Part shown: positions 27,788 through 36,309 of the stretch, piece by piece | How positions within the stretch are numbered: the first letter of the stretch is position 1 | Layout: each line of letters opens with the position of its first letter | NCBI GenBank assembly: GCA_029884335.1 | Contig: JAOUIA010000003.1 | Location: forward strand, 1 to 64,000 | Reading direction: 5' to 3' | Length of the DNA stretch: 64,000 nt | Origin: Betaproteobacteria bacterium | Lineage (GTDB): Bacteria; Pseudomonadota; Gammaproteobacteria; Burkholderiales; Casimicrobiaceae | Notes under the pieces: generated by a model | What the model was told of the DNA's origin: nothing | Seen by the model: only the letters and a program-made list of their open reading frames with translations | Databases searched by the model: none | Translations under genes and position numbers: made by a program

Positions 27788-30082
27788 ATGTTCCGCTCGT
27801 CCGCGCTTTCGCTCGCCGTCGCCGCCACGCTCGCGGCGCCGGCGTGGGGGCAGGACGCGCCGCTCGCTCTGCGCCCGGCCCGCGAACTCGCCCCGCCGGT
27901 TGCATCCGCGGGAGCGCAGCGGCGCGCGCTGGCCTTCGACGAGGCGCGGGGCGGCGCGCTGTTCCTGCGCGCCGACCGCATCGACGGCACGCGCCAGCGC
28001 GTCGAGGCGAGCGGGGCGGTGGAGCTGCGCGGACGTCGCGAGACGGTGCTCGCCGACTGGCTGGCGTACGACGTCGCGACCGAGGAGGTGCACGCGAAGG
28101 GCAACGTCGTGCTGCGCCAGGGCAACGACCGTGTCGGCGGGCCCGAGGTGCGATTCCGGCGCGGCGACGAGACCGGCTTCTTCGCGCAGCCGAGCTTCGT
28201 GGTCGGGCAGGTCGGAGCCCGCGGCGACGCCGACCGCCTCAACTTCGCCGGACCGGACCGCTACGAGATCCTGAAGGGCCGGGTGACGACCTGCGTCGCG
28301 CCGCGCGAGGACTGGTTCCTGCGCGCCGAGTCGATCGAGCTCGACACGCAGAAGAAGGTCGGCGTGGCGCACGAGGCACGGCTCGACTTCCTCGGCCTCC
28401 CGGTGCTCTACACCCCGTGGCTCGAATTCCCGCTCTCCGACGAGCGCAAGTCCGGCTTGCTCACGCCGACGTTCGGCTCGTCGGGCACGCGGGGCCTCGA
28501 CTTCGCGCTGCCCTACTACTTCAACCTCGCGCCGAACTACGACGCCACGGTGACGCCGCGCATCATGACCAAGCGCGGCCTGCAGGTCGGCGGGCAGTTC
28601 CGCTACCTGTTCGACGGCGCGCTCGCGAACCAGGGCGAGGCCTACGCCGAGGTGCTCCCCGACCGCTCGACCGACACGACGCGCTGGCTCTACTCGTGGC
28701 GGCACAACCAGCAGCTCGCGCCGTGGCTCAACGGCTACCTCAACATCAACCGGGTCTCCGACGGCAAGTACTTCGCCGACCTCTCCGAGCGCGTCTCGAT
28801 CACCTCGCAGTCGACGCTGGTGCAGGAGGGCGGGCTCGTCGCGAACTTCGGCCCGTTGCAGGTGCTCGCCCGGGCGCAGCGCTTCCAGACGCTGCAGGAC
28901 GAGAACGCGCCGATCGTCCCGCCCTACGACCGCGTGCCGCAGGTGCTCGCCACGCTCTCCCCGGTCGAGTGGGGCGGGCTCTCGCTCGCCGGCACCGCCG
29001 AGTACGCGCGCTTCTCGCGCGCCGACGTGGCCGAGGGCGACCGCGCGCTGATCTACCCGCAGGTGGAGTGGCGCCGGCAGGCGCCGGGGTGGTTCGTCGC
29101 CGCGCGCGGATCGGTGCACGCGCGGCAGTACGAGATCAGCGACCCCGCGCGCGCCGCGGACCGCTCCGAGTCGGTCGTCGTCCCGATCGCGAGCTTCGAC
29201 GCCGGCCTCGTGTTCGAGCGCGAGTGGTCCGCCTTCGGCAACCGCTACCTGCAGACGCTGGAGCCGCGCGCGTTCTACGTCTACGTGCCCTACCGCGACC
29301 AGGCGCAGCTCCCGGTGTTCGACACCGCGGTGGACGACTTCAACTTCTCGCAGCTGTTCGCCGAGAACCGGTACCTCGGCAACGACCGCATCGGCGACGC
29401 GAACCAGCTGACGCTCGCGGTCACCTCGCGCCTCGTCGATCCGCAGTCGGGCGCGGAGCGCCTGCGCGTGGCGCTCGGCGGGCGCCTCTACTTCGAGGAC
29501 CAGCGCGTGACGCTGCCCAACGAGACGCCGCGGTCGGGGTCGTCCTCCGACGTGCTGCTCGGCGCCGAGGGCCGGCTCACCGACGCGTGGCTGCTGAACG
29601 GGCTGGTGCAATACAACCTCGACTCGGGCGAGACAGAGCGCTTCAACGTCGGCGCGCGCTGGAACCCGGAACCGGGGAAGGTCGTCGCGGGCAGCTGGCG
29701 CTACACGCGCCGCCTCGTCGACGCCGCCGGCGGCGTGTCGCAGCTCAAGCAGTTCGACCTCGCCGCGCAGTGGCCGGTCGACTCGCGGTGGACCTTGCTG
29801 GCCCGCTGGAACTACTCGCTGGTGGAGAGCAAGACGCTCGAGGCGCTGGCGGGCGTCGAGTACAATGCCGACTGCTGGGTGCTGCGCGCCGTCGTGCACC
29901 GGCTGACGACGACCTCGCAGCAGACGACGACCGCGGCGTACGTGCAGCTCGAGCTGAGCGGGCTGGCGAGGATCGGGCCGAGCCCGCTCGACCTGCTTCG
30001 CCGCAGCGTTCCCGGCTTCCTGCGCTCGAACGACCCCGCCCGCTTCACCGGCGGCGGGCCCGATCCGTATCCGGAGTATTAG
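27788..30082 (+). CDS. lptD: LPS assembly protein LptD
   Basis: A 764-residue outer-membrane beta-barrel that, with LptE, inserts lipopolysaccharide into the outer leaflet. A signal peptide (residues 1-20, ends APAWG) is followed by an OstA/LptA-type jelly roll (about 45-170; VEASGAVELRG, VHAKGNVVLRQGND) and a C-terminal barrel beginning near VLYTPWLEFPLSDERKSG. Only two cysteines are seen, one in VTTCVAP and one in NADCWVL, enough for a single interdomain disulfide rather than the two of E. coli. The ATG at 27788 is favoured over a TTG at 27773. surA follows 25 bases later. Confidence 0.95.
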   Translation: MFRSSALSLAVAATLAAPAWGQDAPLALRPARELAPPVASAGAQRRALAFDEARGGALFLRADRIDGTRQRVEASGAVELRGRRETVLADWLAYDVATEEVHAKGNVVLRQGNDRVGGPEVRFRRGDETGFFAQPSFVVGQVGARGDADRLNFAGPDRYEILKGRVTTCVAPREDWFLRAESIELDTQKKVGVAHEARLDFLGLPVLYTPWLEFPLSDERKSGLLTPTFGSSGTRGLDFALPYYFNLAPNYDATVTPRIMTKRGLQVGGQFRYLFDGALANQGEAYAEVLPDRSTDTTRWLYSWRHNQQLAPWLNGYLNINRVSDGKYFADLSERVSITSQSTLVQEGGLVANFGPLQVLARAQRFQTLQDENAPIVPPYDRVPQVLATLSPVEWGGLSLAGTAEYARFSRADVAEGDRALIYPQVEWRRQAPGWFVAARGSVHARQYEISDPARAADRSESVVVPIASFDAGLVFEREWSAFGNRYLQTLEPRAFYVYVPYRDQAQLPVFDTAVDDFNFSQLFAENRYLGNDRIGDANQLTLAVTSRLVDPQSGAERLRVALGGRLYFEDQRVTLPNETPRSGSSSDVLLGAEGRLTDAWLLNGLVQYNLDSGETERFNVGARWNPEPGKVVAGSWRYTRRLVDAAGGVSQLKQFDLAAQWPVDSRWTLLARWNYSLVESKTLEALAGVEYNADCWVLRAVVHRLTTTSQQTTTAAYVQLELSGLARIGPSPLDLLRRSVPGFLRSNDPARFTGGGPDPYPEY

Positions 30083-30107
30083 GCTCAACCGCGTTCAGGA
30101 CTCCACG

Positions 30108-31511
30108 ATGGCGACCGGACGAACCGCCGCCCTTCGCGCCGCCGTCGCGGCGCTCGCCTGCGCCGCGCTGCCGTCGCTCGCGCAGATCCAGCTGCCGAAG
30201 CCCGCGCCGGGCGCTCCGGCCGCTGCCCCGCGCCCCGCTCCGGCGGCGCCGTCGCGCCCGGCCGCTCCCGCCGCGGCAGCCGGCCGCGAGGTCTTGCTCG
30301 ATCGCGTGGTCGCCGTCGTCAACGACGAGGCGCTCACCCAGTACGAGCTCGACGCGCAGCGCCGAGCGATCCTCGCGCAGATGCGCGAGGCGAAGATGAC
30401 GCCGCCGGCCACCGACGTGCTGGAGCGCCAGGTGCTCGAGCGCATGATCACGGAGCGCGCGCTGCTGCAGTTCGCGCGCGAGACCGGCATCCGCGTCGAC
30501 GACACCGGCGTCGAGCGCACGATCGCGCGCATCGCGCAGGACAACAAGCTCACGCCCGACCAGTTCCGCGCGGCGCTGCAGCGCGAGGGCATCCCGTATG
30601 CGAAGTACCGCGAGGATGTCCGGCGCGAGATGACCGTGCAGCGGCTGCGCGAACGCGAGGCCGAGTCGCGCGCGAACGTCTCCGACGCCGAGGTCGACCA
30701 GTTCCTGCAGCTCACGGCGTCGCGCGGCGCGGGCGACGCCGAGTACCAGCTCGCGCACATCCTGGTCGGGGTGCCCGAGCAGAGCTCGCCGGACCAGCTC
30801 GGCGAGCGGCGCCGGCGCGCCGAGGATGCGCTCGCGCAGATCAAGGGCGGGGCCGACTTCGCGCAGGTCGCTGCGGCGCTGTCCGACGCCCCCGACGCGC
30901 TGCAGGGCGGCAACCTCGGCTGGCGCGCGGCGGCGCGGCTGCCGACGGTGTTCGTCGAGGTCATTCGGGGCATGAAGCCCGGCGACGTGTCCGAGGTGCT
31001 GCGCAGCCCGGCCGGCTATCACATCGTGAAGCTCGTCGACCTGCGCGACCGCAACGCGCCGGTGGTCGTCGAGCAGGCGCGGGTGCGCCACGTTCTCGTG
31101 CGCGTGAGCGAGACGGTCTCCGAGGCCGACGCGAAGGCGCGCATCGACCGCGTCAAGGACCGTCTCGACACCGGGGCGAAGTTCGAGGACATGGCGCGCA
31201 TCAATTCCGAGGATCCGTCGAGCGCGCGCGGCGGGGAGCTCGGCTGGGTGAGCCCCGGCGACACGGTGCCCGAGTTCGAGCAGGCGTTCCGGGCGCTTGC
31301 GCTCGGCGAGGTGTCGCAACCGGTGCGCACGCCTTTCGGGTGGCACCTGATCCGCGTTGACGAGCGCCGCACGCAGGACGTGACGCAGGAACGCCAGCGC
31401 GAGCAGGCGCGCATGGCGCTGCGCCAGCGGCGTTCGGACGAGCTGTTCGCCGACTTCGTGCGGCAGACGCGCGACCGCGCGTACGTCGAGTACAAGGCCG
31501 ACGAGCGGTGA
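30108..31511 (+). CDS. surA: Periplasmic chaperone/peptidyl-prolyl isomerase SurA
   Basis: A 467-residue exported chaperone that escorts outer-membrane proteins, including LptD. A signal peptide (ends LPSLAQ) and a Pro/Ala linker precede the N-terminal chaperone domain (LLDRVVAVVNDEALTQYEL) and two parvulin domains (about residues 213-310, YQLAHILVGV; and 325-425, RVRHVLVRV, with GGELGWVSPGD). Operon with lptD is conserved. The pdxA-rsmA genes that usually follow are absent; rsmA lies at 62.8 kb on the other strand, and a repeat cluster begins three bases after the stop. Confidence 0.95.
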   Translation: MATGRTAALRAAVAALACAALPSLAQIQLPKPAPGAPAAAPRPAPAAPSRPAAPAAAAGREVLLDRVVAVVNDEALTQYELDAQRRAILAQMREAKMTPPATDVLERQVLERMITERALLQFARETGIRVDDTGVERTIARIAQDNKLTPDQFRAALQREGIPYAKYREDVRREMTVQRLREREAESRANVSDAEVDQFLQLTASRGAGDAEYQLAHILVGVPEQSSPDQLGERRRRAEDALAQIKGGADFAQVAAALSDAPDALQGGNLGWRAAARLPTVFVEVIRGMKPGDVSEVLRSPAGYHIVKLVDLRDRNAPVVVEQARVRHVLVRVSETVSEADAKARIDRVKDRLDTGAKFEDMARINSEDPSSARGGELGWVSPGDTVPEFEQAFRALALGEVSQPVRTPFGWHLIRVDERRTQDVTQERQREQARMALRQRRSDELFADFVRQTRDRAYVEYKADER

Positions 31512-31514
31512 CGC

Positions 31515-31753
31515 GGAAAGTAGGGTCAGACTCGACTTTCCGGCCTACACCCGGCCGACGGAAATGAGGGTCAGACTCGACTTTCCGGCTTGCGCCCGGC
31601 CGATGGGGCTGTCCCCAAAGGGGAATCGGGTCTGACTCTCACCTTCCTGGCCCGGGGCCGGCCGATGCTGCCGTCCCTGGAAGAAAGTCGAGTCTGACCC
31701 TACTTTTCGCTCAAGCCGGAAAGTCGGGAAAGTCGAGTCTGACCCTCATTTCC
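31515..31753. repeat. REP-like cluster 2 (5 copies)
   Basis: Copies at 31515-31541 (GTAGGG type) and 31560-31586 (TGAGGG type) face right; a degenerate copy is at 31622-31647; copies at 31682-31708 and 31727-31753 face left. They fill the entire gap between the convergent genes surA and the glycosidase-like gene. Such an array of opposed palindromes could act as a bidirectional terminator or RNA stabiliser, as known for BIMEs. Confidence 0.9.
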
Positions 31754-31762
31754 TGACTGGCG

Positions 31763-34141
31763 TCAGCGCGGAATGAGCGCCACGCGCGCCAGCGCAGCGG
31801 CCCCGGTGCCGCGCGTGACCAGCGTCAACCGCAGCTGCTCGACAGGTGCGCCGGCCCGGCGCGGCAAGTCGACCACGGGTCCCGCAGCGTCGGCAAGCGC
31901 GAGCCACGGTGCGTCGGCGGCGCCGCGGCCCTCCGCGCGCAGCGCCTCGACCGTTCCGGGCTGCGCCACCAGCACCACGCGCCACGCGCGCCTGCCGTCG
32001 AGCGCAAGCTCGCGCGGCGAGACGATCGTCACGCGACGCTCGCCGTCGGGCTCCAGCAGGAGGTGCCCCGGCTGCGCCGCGAGCTTGCCGCGCTCGGCGC
32101 GCCACCCGTCGTCGTCGGCGTGCTGCGCCGAGCCGAACGTCCACAGCCGGCTGCCGGGAGCGAGGTCGGCGCGCGCCACCATGAAGTCGCGCGCCGCCTC
32201 CTCGAGCGGCGTGTCGCGCCACGCCATGTACGGGTCGTAGCCCGGCTGGCCGGCGTTGCGCCCGCTCGGCCCCGGCCACGCCATCGGCGAGACGTAGCGC
32301 GCGCCGTGGTTCCACATCTCGCGCAGGCCACGGTAGGCGTCCGCGTACGTCGGCAGCTCCTTCGGGCGGCGCAGGTCGGCCGAGTTGTACTCGACCACGG
32401 CCCAGCGCGGATCGAACGACGCGAACGCGCCGAACAGCGTGCGCGGGCCTTCCATCGGGATGTCGTTGAGCGCGGCGTTGCCGTAGAGCACGGCGCCGAG
32501 GTGCCCCGACGCGGGCTTCGCGCCCTCGACGGAGACGCCGCCGCTGTCGAAGTTCTTCACCGGGCTCGCGACGGTGAGCGCGAACGGCGTGCCGTTGGGC
32601 AGCGGCGCCATGAAGCCCTGCGACGACCAGATGCGGTCGGCGGGGATGCCCGCCTCGACCAGCCAGCGCGACAGCTCGTCGTAGTGCAGGTCGACGAGGT
32701 GGCGGCGGAAGATCTCCCACTCGCGCAACCAAGGGTCGTTCCACCATCCGGGCTTGACCTCGAGGAGGTTGTCGCGCGGCGGCTGCACGTCCTCCCAGCG
32801 GGCGAACTCGCGGCCGGCGAGACGGCTCGCCTCGCGCAGCGTCAGCGGCCTGGCGCGCCGATACGCCGAGAGATCGGGCGCGCCGCCGGCGGCGCGGCCC
32901 GCGTAGGGGCCGCTGCCCGCGAGCCACTCGCGGAACTGGCGCAGCGTGCCCGGGTTGAAGTCGAACCACTTCTGGTGGGAGAAGAACGGGTTGAGCGTGA
33001 GGTCGGGGTCGAGGTTGACGCCGACGAAGAGGTCCGGCCGCTCCTTCGCGAACGCCGCGAGAACGCGCGCCGCCTGCTGCAGATTGCGCTTCTTGTAGCG
33101 CCGCACTTCCCGCGCGTGGACGTTGAGCGTGAGCATGCGGCCGAGCTCGGGGCTCGCGAACGCGCCGGGCAGGTCGGAGAGCGCGTTGTCGCGCGGCACC
33201 TCGTCCTTCTCGCTCCACTGGCAGTTCGCCGGCTCGCGCTCGAGCATGTCGGTCGCGTCCCACTCGGGCACGTCGCAGGCCGCGTCGGCCCACACGCCGC
33301 CGTTGAGCGTGAAGAGCACCGGCAGCGAGTGCTTCTTCGCGTGCGCGATCACGCCGTTGAGCGAGTCGTCGGAGAGCCGCCGCTCGCTGCCGGGCGCGCA
33401 GCGCCGGCCGATGTCCCAGTCGGGGTCGAACGCGAAGTCGTGCGTCGCGCCGCGCGTCGTGCGCATGTACAGCACCGGCACGCGCGTGCCGACGCGCATC
33501 GTCGGCGAGACGTAGGCGGCGTACGCGGTGTCGAGGCCCGCCGCCGCGCCCAGCGCGACGCCCGAGAGCGCGGGCAGCAGGTGGAACGGCTCGCCTGCCG
33601 TCCCCGCGTGCGCTGCCCAGCGTCGCAGGGCCTCGGGCGAGATCAGGCTGCGCGTGCCGAGCAGGCTCTCGCGGCCGTCGGAGCCGATCGCGTAGACGTC
33701 GACGCGCCGCCGATCGACGCCGAACGCAGCGCCTCCGGCGTCGACGTCGATCGCGAATCCCGCTGCCGCCTGGCCCGCCGGCGCGGGAGCGCCCGCGGGT
33801 GCGGCGCGAAGCTCGGCGCGGAACACCTGCCCGGCGACGCGTGCCTCGACCGCGCGCACGCCATCGGGAGCGTGCGCCCACCCGGCGATCGCGACGCGCG
33901 AACCCACGGTCGCCTCCGCCGCGGGCTCGTCGATCGAGCCGCGCAACGGCTCCTTCGGCGCCGCCGGGGAGGTGGGCGGCGCGACGGCGACCGGCGCGGG
34001 CGTGCGCGGCGCGAGCGCGACGGGTGAGCGCCCCAGCTTGCGGATCGCGTAGACCTCGGCGAGCGTGATCGCGAGCGCGATCGCCAGCGCGACCATGAGC
34101 GCGACTGTCGCGCGGCCGGCCGCGCGCGCGCGGGGGGTCAT
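31763..34141 (-). CDS. Large membrane-anchored glycosidase-like protein, 792 aa
   Basis: The ATG at 34141 overlaps the stop of the upstream acetyltransferase (ATGA). Residues 12-32 form a transmembrane anchor, then a Pro-rich linker and an Ig-like domain (about 55-140; GSIDEPAAEATVGSRVAIAGWAH). Residues about 170-640 have a barrel-like pattern of strands ending in acidic residues (VPVLYMRTTRG, PVLFTLNGGVW, LFVGVNLDPDLTLNPF, DRIWSSQGFMAPLP, WAVVEYNSADL), and the rest is beta-rich. The style is that of glycoside hydrolases of the TIM-barrel type, but no family was recognised. Confidence 0.6.
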   Translation of the reverse strand: MTPRARAAGRATVALMVALAIALAITLAEVYAIRKLGRSPVALAPRTPAPVAVAPPTSPAAPKEPLRGSIDEPAAEATVGSRVAIAGWAHAPDGVRAVEARVAGQVFRAELRAAPAGAPAPAGQAAAGFAIDVDAGGAAFGVDRRRVDVYAIGSDGRESLLGTRSLISPEALRRWAAHAGTAGEPFHLLPALSGVALGAAAGLDTAYAAYVSPTMRVGTRVPVLYMRTTRGATHDFAFDPDWDIGRRCAPGSERRLSDDSLNGVIAHAKKHSLPVLFTLNGGVWADAACDVPEWDATDMLEREPANCQWSEKDEVPRDNALSDLPGAFASPELGRMLTLNVHAREVRRYKKRNLQQAARVLAAFAKERPDLFVGVNLDPDLTLNPFFSHQKWFDFNPGTLRQFREWLAGSGPYAGRAAGGAPDLSAYRRARPLTLREASRLAGREFARWEDVQPPRDNLLEVKPGWWNDPWLREWEIFRRHLVDLHYDELSRWLVEAGIPADRIWSSQGFMAPLPNGTPFALTVASPVKNFDSGGVSVEGAKPASGHLGAVLYGNAALNDIPMEGPRTLFGAFASFDPRWAVVEYNSADLRRPKELPTYADAYRGLREMWNHGARYVSPMAWPGPSGRNAGQPGYDPYMAWRDTPLEEAARDFMVARADLAPGSRLWTFGSAQHADDDGWRAERGKLAAQPGHLLLEPDGERRVTIVSPRELALDGRRAWRVVLVAQPGTVEALRAEGRGAADAPWLALADAAGPVVDLPRRAGAPVEQLRLTLVTRGTGAAALARVALIPR

Positions 34142-34620
34142 GCCGGCTCCGCGCGCAGGCGCTTCGACATCAGCTTGCAGCCGATCGAGTGGCCGCCGCC
34201 GAGCGGGTGCCGCAGGTCGCCTTCGATCGCATAGCCGAGCGCCGAGTAGAACGGCACCGCGTTGAGCGAGGCGTCGAGCGAGATTCGCTCGATGCCCAGC
34301 CGCACGGCCTCGTCCTCGACGGCCGCGACCAGCGCCCGCCCCACGCCCTGGCGCATGAAGTCGGGGTCGACGTAGACGCCTTCGATGACGCCTTCGCCCG
34401 GCTCGAACTGCGCGAAGCCGGCCACGCGCCCGTCGTCGACTTCGGCCACCAGCAGCGTGCGCGTGAACAGCGGCTCGGCGTAGGACTCCGGGGTCATGCG
34501 GCCCGACCACGCGGCGATGTCGCCGGGCGCGTAGTGCGACGCGCAGCCGTGGCGGATGGCGCGGGTGTGGACGGCCCACATCGGCGCGCAGTCGGCCGCG
34601 GTGGCGCGACGGATGCGCAT
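34138..34620 (-). CDS. GNAT family N-acetyltransferase
   Basis: A 160-residue cytosolic acetyltransferase. It starts MRIRRATAADCAPMWAVHTRAI, the usual GNAT N-terminus, and the acetyl-CoA-binding motif A is VYVDPDFMRQGVGRALVAAVEDEA, followed by SLNAVPFYSALGY. The acceptor substrate cannot be told. The four-base overlap with the downstream glycosidase-like gene suggests co-translation. Confidence 0.9.
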   Translation of the reverse strand: MRIRRATAADCAPMWAVHTRAIRHGCASHYAPGDIAAWSGRMTPESYAEPLFTRTLLVAEVDDGRVAGFAQFEPGEGVIEGVYVDPDFMRQGVGRALVAAVEDEAVRLGIERISLDASLNAVPFYSALGYAIEGDLRHPLGGGHSIGCKLMSKRLRAEPA

Positions 34621-34651
34621 CGTGGCCGCCGTGCGCTGCCGCGCGGCGGCG

Positions 34652-34861
34652 CTACTCGGATTCCGTCTGGTAGGCGTAGGGCTTGGCCGGGACCTTGCCC
34701 TGCGCCATCGCGCGACCCTCCGCGAGCGTGCGCGGATCCTTGTCCCACCAGAGCGCCCGCGCTTCGCGCTGCTTCTCCTCGATCTCGGGGCGCTTCTCCT
34801 TGAGCTCGCGCACGAACTTCGTGTGCTCGGACTCGTAGTGGCGGGAAGGCAGCATCGGCAT
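34652..34861 (-). CDS. DUF3460 family protein, 69 aa
   Basis: A short protein with the conserved DUF3460 pattern: YESEHTKFVRELKEKRPEI, then REARALWWDKDPRTLAE and a VPAKPYAYQ tail. The family is largely confined to Betaproteobacteria, has no known function, and supports the taxonomic placement. The start could also be the internal Met at residue 3. Confidence 0.88.
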   Translation of the reverse strand: MPMLPSRHYESEHTKFVRELKEKRPEIEEKQREARALWWDKDPRTLAEGRAMAQGKVPAKPYAYQTESE

Positions 34862-34888
34862 GGCGGAGACCTTCGGCGTGCGGCGCGA

Positions 34889-36070
34889 TCAGTCGTGGAT
34901 TCTAGCATCGGGCGACGCGGGCCTCGCGTGGCGGCCGGCGACGAGCGGGAAGCCGAACAGGCGGCACTCGATCGCGCCGTTGTAGAGCGGGATGCGCCGC
35001 TCGACGCGCAGCCCGATCAGCTTCGCGAGCCGGAGGTCGCCGGTCAGCAGCCACGCGTGCCAGCCCGCGAAGCGGCGCTTGAGCGCGTCGCCGAGCTGCG
35101 GGTAGAACGCGGCCATCCGCGCCTGGTCGGCGAGGCGCACGCCGTAGGGCGGGTTGCTGACGATGAGGCCGGCGGGCGCGGGTGCGGCGCGCTCGAGCAC
35201 GTCGGCGCGCTCGATCGCGACGAAGCGCTCGACCTTCGCGGCACGCGCGTTCGCCTGCGCCTTCGCCACCGCGCCCGGCGCCGAGTCGCTCGCGAAGATC
35301 GCGACCGCTCCGGCCGCTGTCGCGGCCGCGGCCGCGCGATCCACGGCCTTCTGCCGCACGCGTTGCCACGCGGGGCCGTCGTACCACGCGAGCTTCTGGA
35401 AGCCGAACGTGCGCGCGAGCCCCGGCGCGCGGCCCGCGGCGACGAGCGCCGCCTCGACGGCGATCGTGCCGCTGCCGCACATCGGGTCGAGCAACGGCGT
35501 CCCCGGCGTCCAGCCCGCGAGCGCCAGCAGGCCCGCGGCGAGGTTCTCGCGCAGCGGCGCCTCGTCGGTGTCGCGCCGCCAGCCGCGCTTGAACAGCGGC
35601 TCGCCCGAGGTGTCGACGTAGAACGTCGCTTCGTCGGCGGTGAGGTGCGCCGAAACGCGCACGTCGGGGGAGCGCTTGTCGACCGACGGGCGCGCGCCGG
35701 TGTCGGCGCGGAAGCGGTCGCACACCGCGTCCTTGATCGTGAGCGTGGCGAACTCGAGGCTCCGGAGCGGCGAGCGGGTCGCGGCGACGTCGACGCGCAG
35801 CGTGCGGTCGGCGCGGAAGTGGAGCTTCCAGTCGATCTCCTTCGCCAGCGCGTGCACGTCGCTCTCGTTGCGGTAGCGGCCGCCGCCGACGCGCCACAGC
35901 ACGCGGCTCGCGATGCGCGACTCGAGGTTCGCGCGGCAGGCCAGCTCCAGGGTGCCGGCGAACGCCGCGCCGCCGTCGGCGCTGCGCACGTCCGTTGCGC
36001 CGAGCGCGCCGAGCTCCGCGGCGAGCGCCGCCTCGAGCCCGCGCGGGCAGGGCGCGAAGAAGCGTTCCAT
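34889..36070 (-). CDS. rlmL: 23S rRNA (guanine-N2) methyltransferase, RlmL-type
   Basis: A 393-residue SAM-dependent rRNA methyltransferase. The N-terminus FFAPCPRGLEAALAAEL and a THUMP domain (about 50-150) are followed by LLDPMCGSGTIAVEAALVAAGRAPGL and the catalytic NPPYG in LIVSNPPYGVRL. It corresponds to the RlmL half of the enteric RlmKL fusion (702 residues in E. coli), which makes m2G2445. A MITE-like element ends four bases before the ATG, so the native leader has been displaced and no SD is visible. Confidence 0.92.
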   Translation of the reverse strand: MERFFAPCPRGLEAALAAELGALGATDVRSADGGAAFAGTLELACRANLESRIASRVLWRVGGGRYRNESDVHALAKEIDWKLHFRADRTLRVDVAATRSPLRSLEFATLTIKDAVCDRFRADTGARPSVDKRSPDVRVSAHLTADEATFYVDTSGEPLFKRGWRRDTDEAPLRENLAAGLLALAGWTPGTPLLDPMCGSGTIAVEAALVAAGRAPGLARTFGFQKLAWYDGPAWQRVRQKAVDRAAAAATAAGAVAIFASDSAPGAVAKAQANARAAKVERFVAIERADVLERAAPAPAGLIVSNPPYGVRLADQARMAAFYPQLGDALKRRFAGWHAWLLTGDLRLAKLIGLRVERRIPLYNGAIECRLFGFPLVAGRHARPASPDARIHD

Positions 36071-36074
36071 CGAC

Positions 36075-36309
36075 TAGGGAAGCTCTGCGTAACCCGCGGA
36101 TGCGCGACGCGCTTCCCCGGGACGATGGCCAGGCGCGGCCCGCAACGGCGTGGCAGTCCCCACGCCCCGGAACCAAACACAGACCGCAACACCGCCAGCG
36201 CCCGGGGAAGCACGTCCCGAAGGGCAGCCGAGCGAACTGCACATGGCGGATTGCGGAAAGTCTTGCATGCGAGGCTGCGCGTGCCGTGAGGTTGCGCAGA
36301 GGTTCCCTA
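36075..36309. mobile_element. 235-bp MITE-like element, copy 1
   Basis: The ends TAGGGAAGCTCTGCGTAACC and GGTTGCGCAGAGGTTCCCTA are imperfect inverted repeats of 20 bp; inside, CGCTTCCCCGGG and CCCGGGGAAGC pair as well. A second copy of exactly the same length and roughly 90 percent identity lies at 63573-63807. The TA at each end could be a TA target duplication as made by IS630/mariner elements. The last three bases give the TAG stop of the ABC permease gene; the other end is four bases from the rlmL start. Confidence 0.9.
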
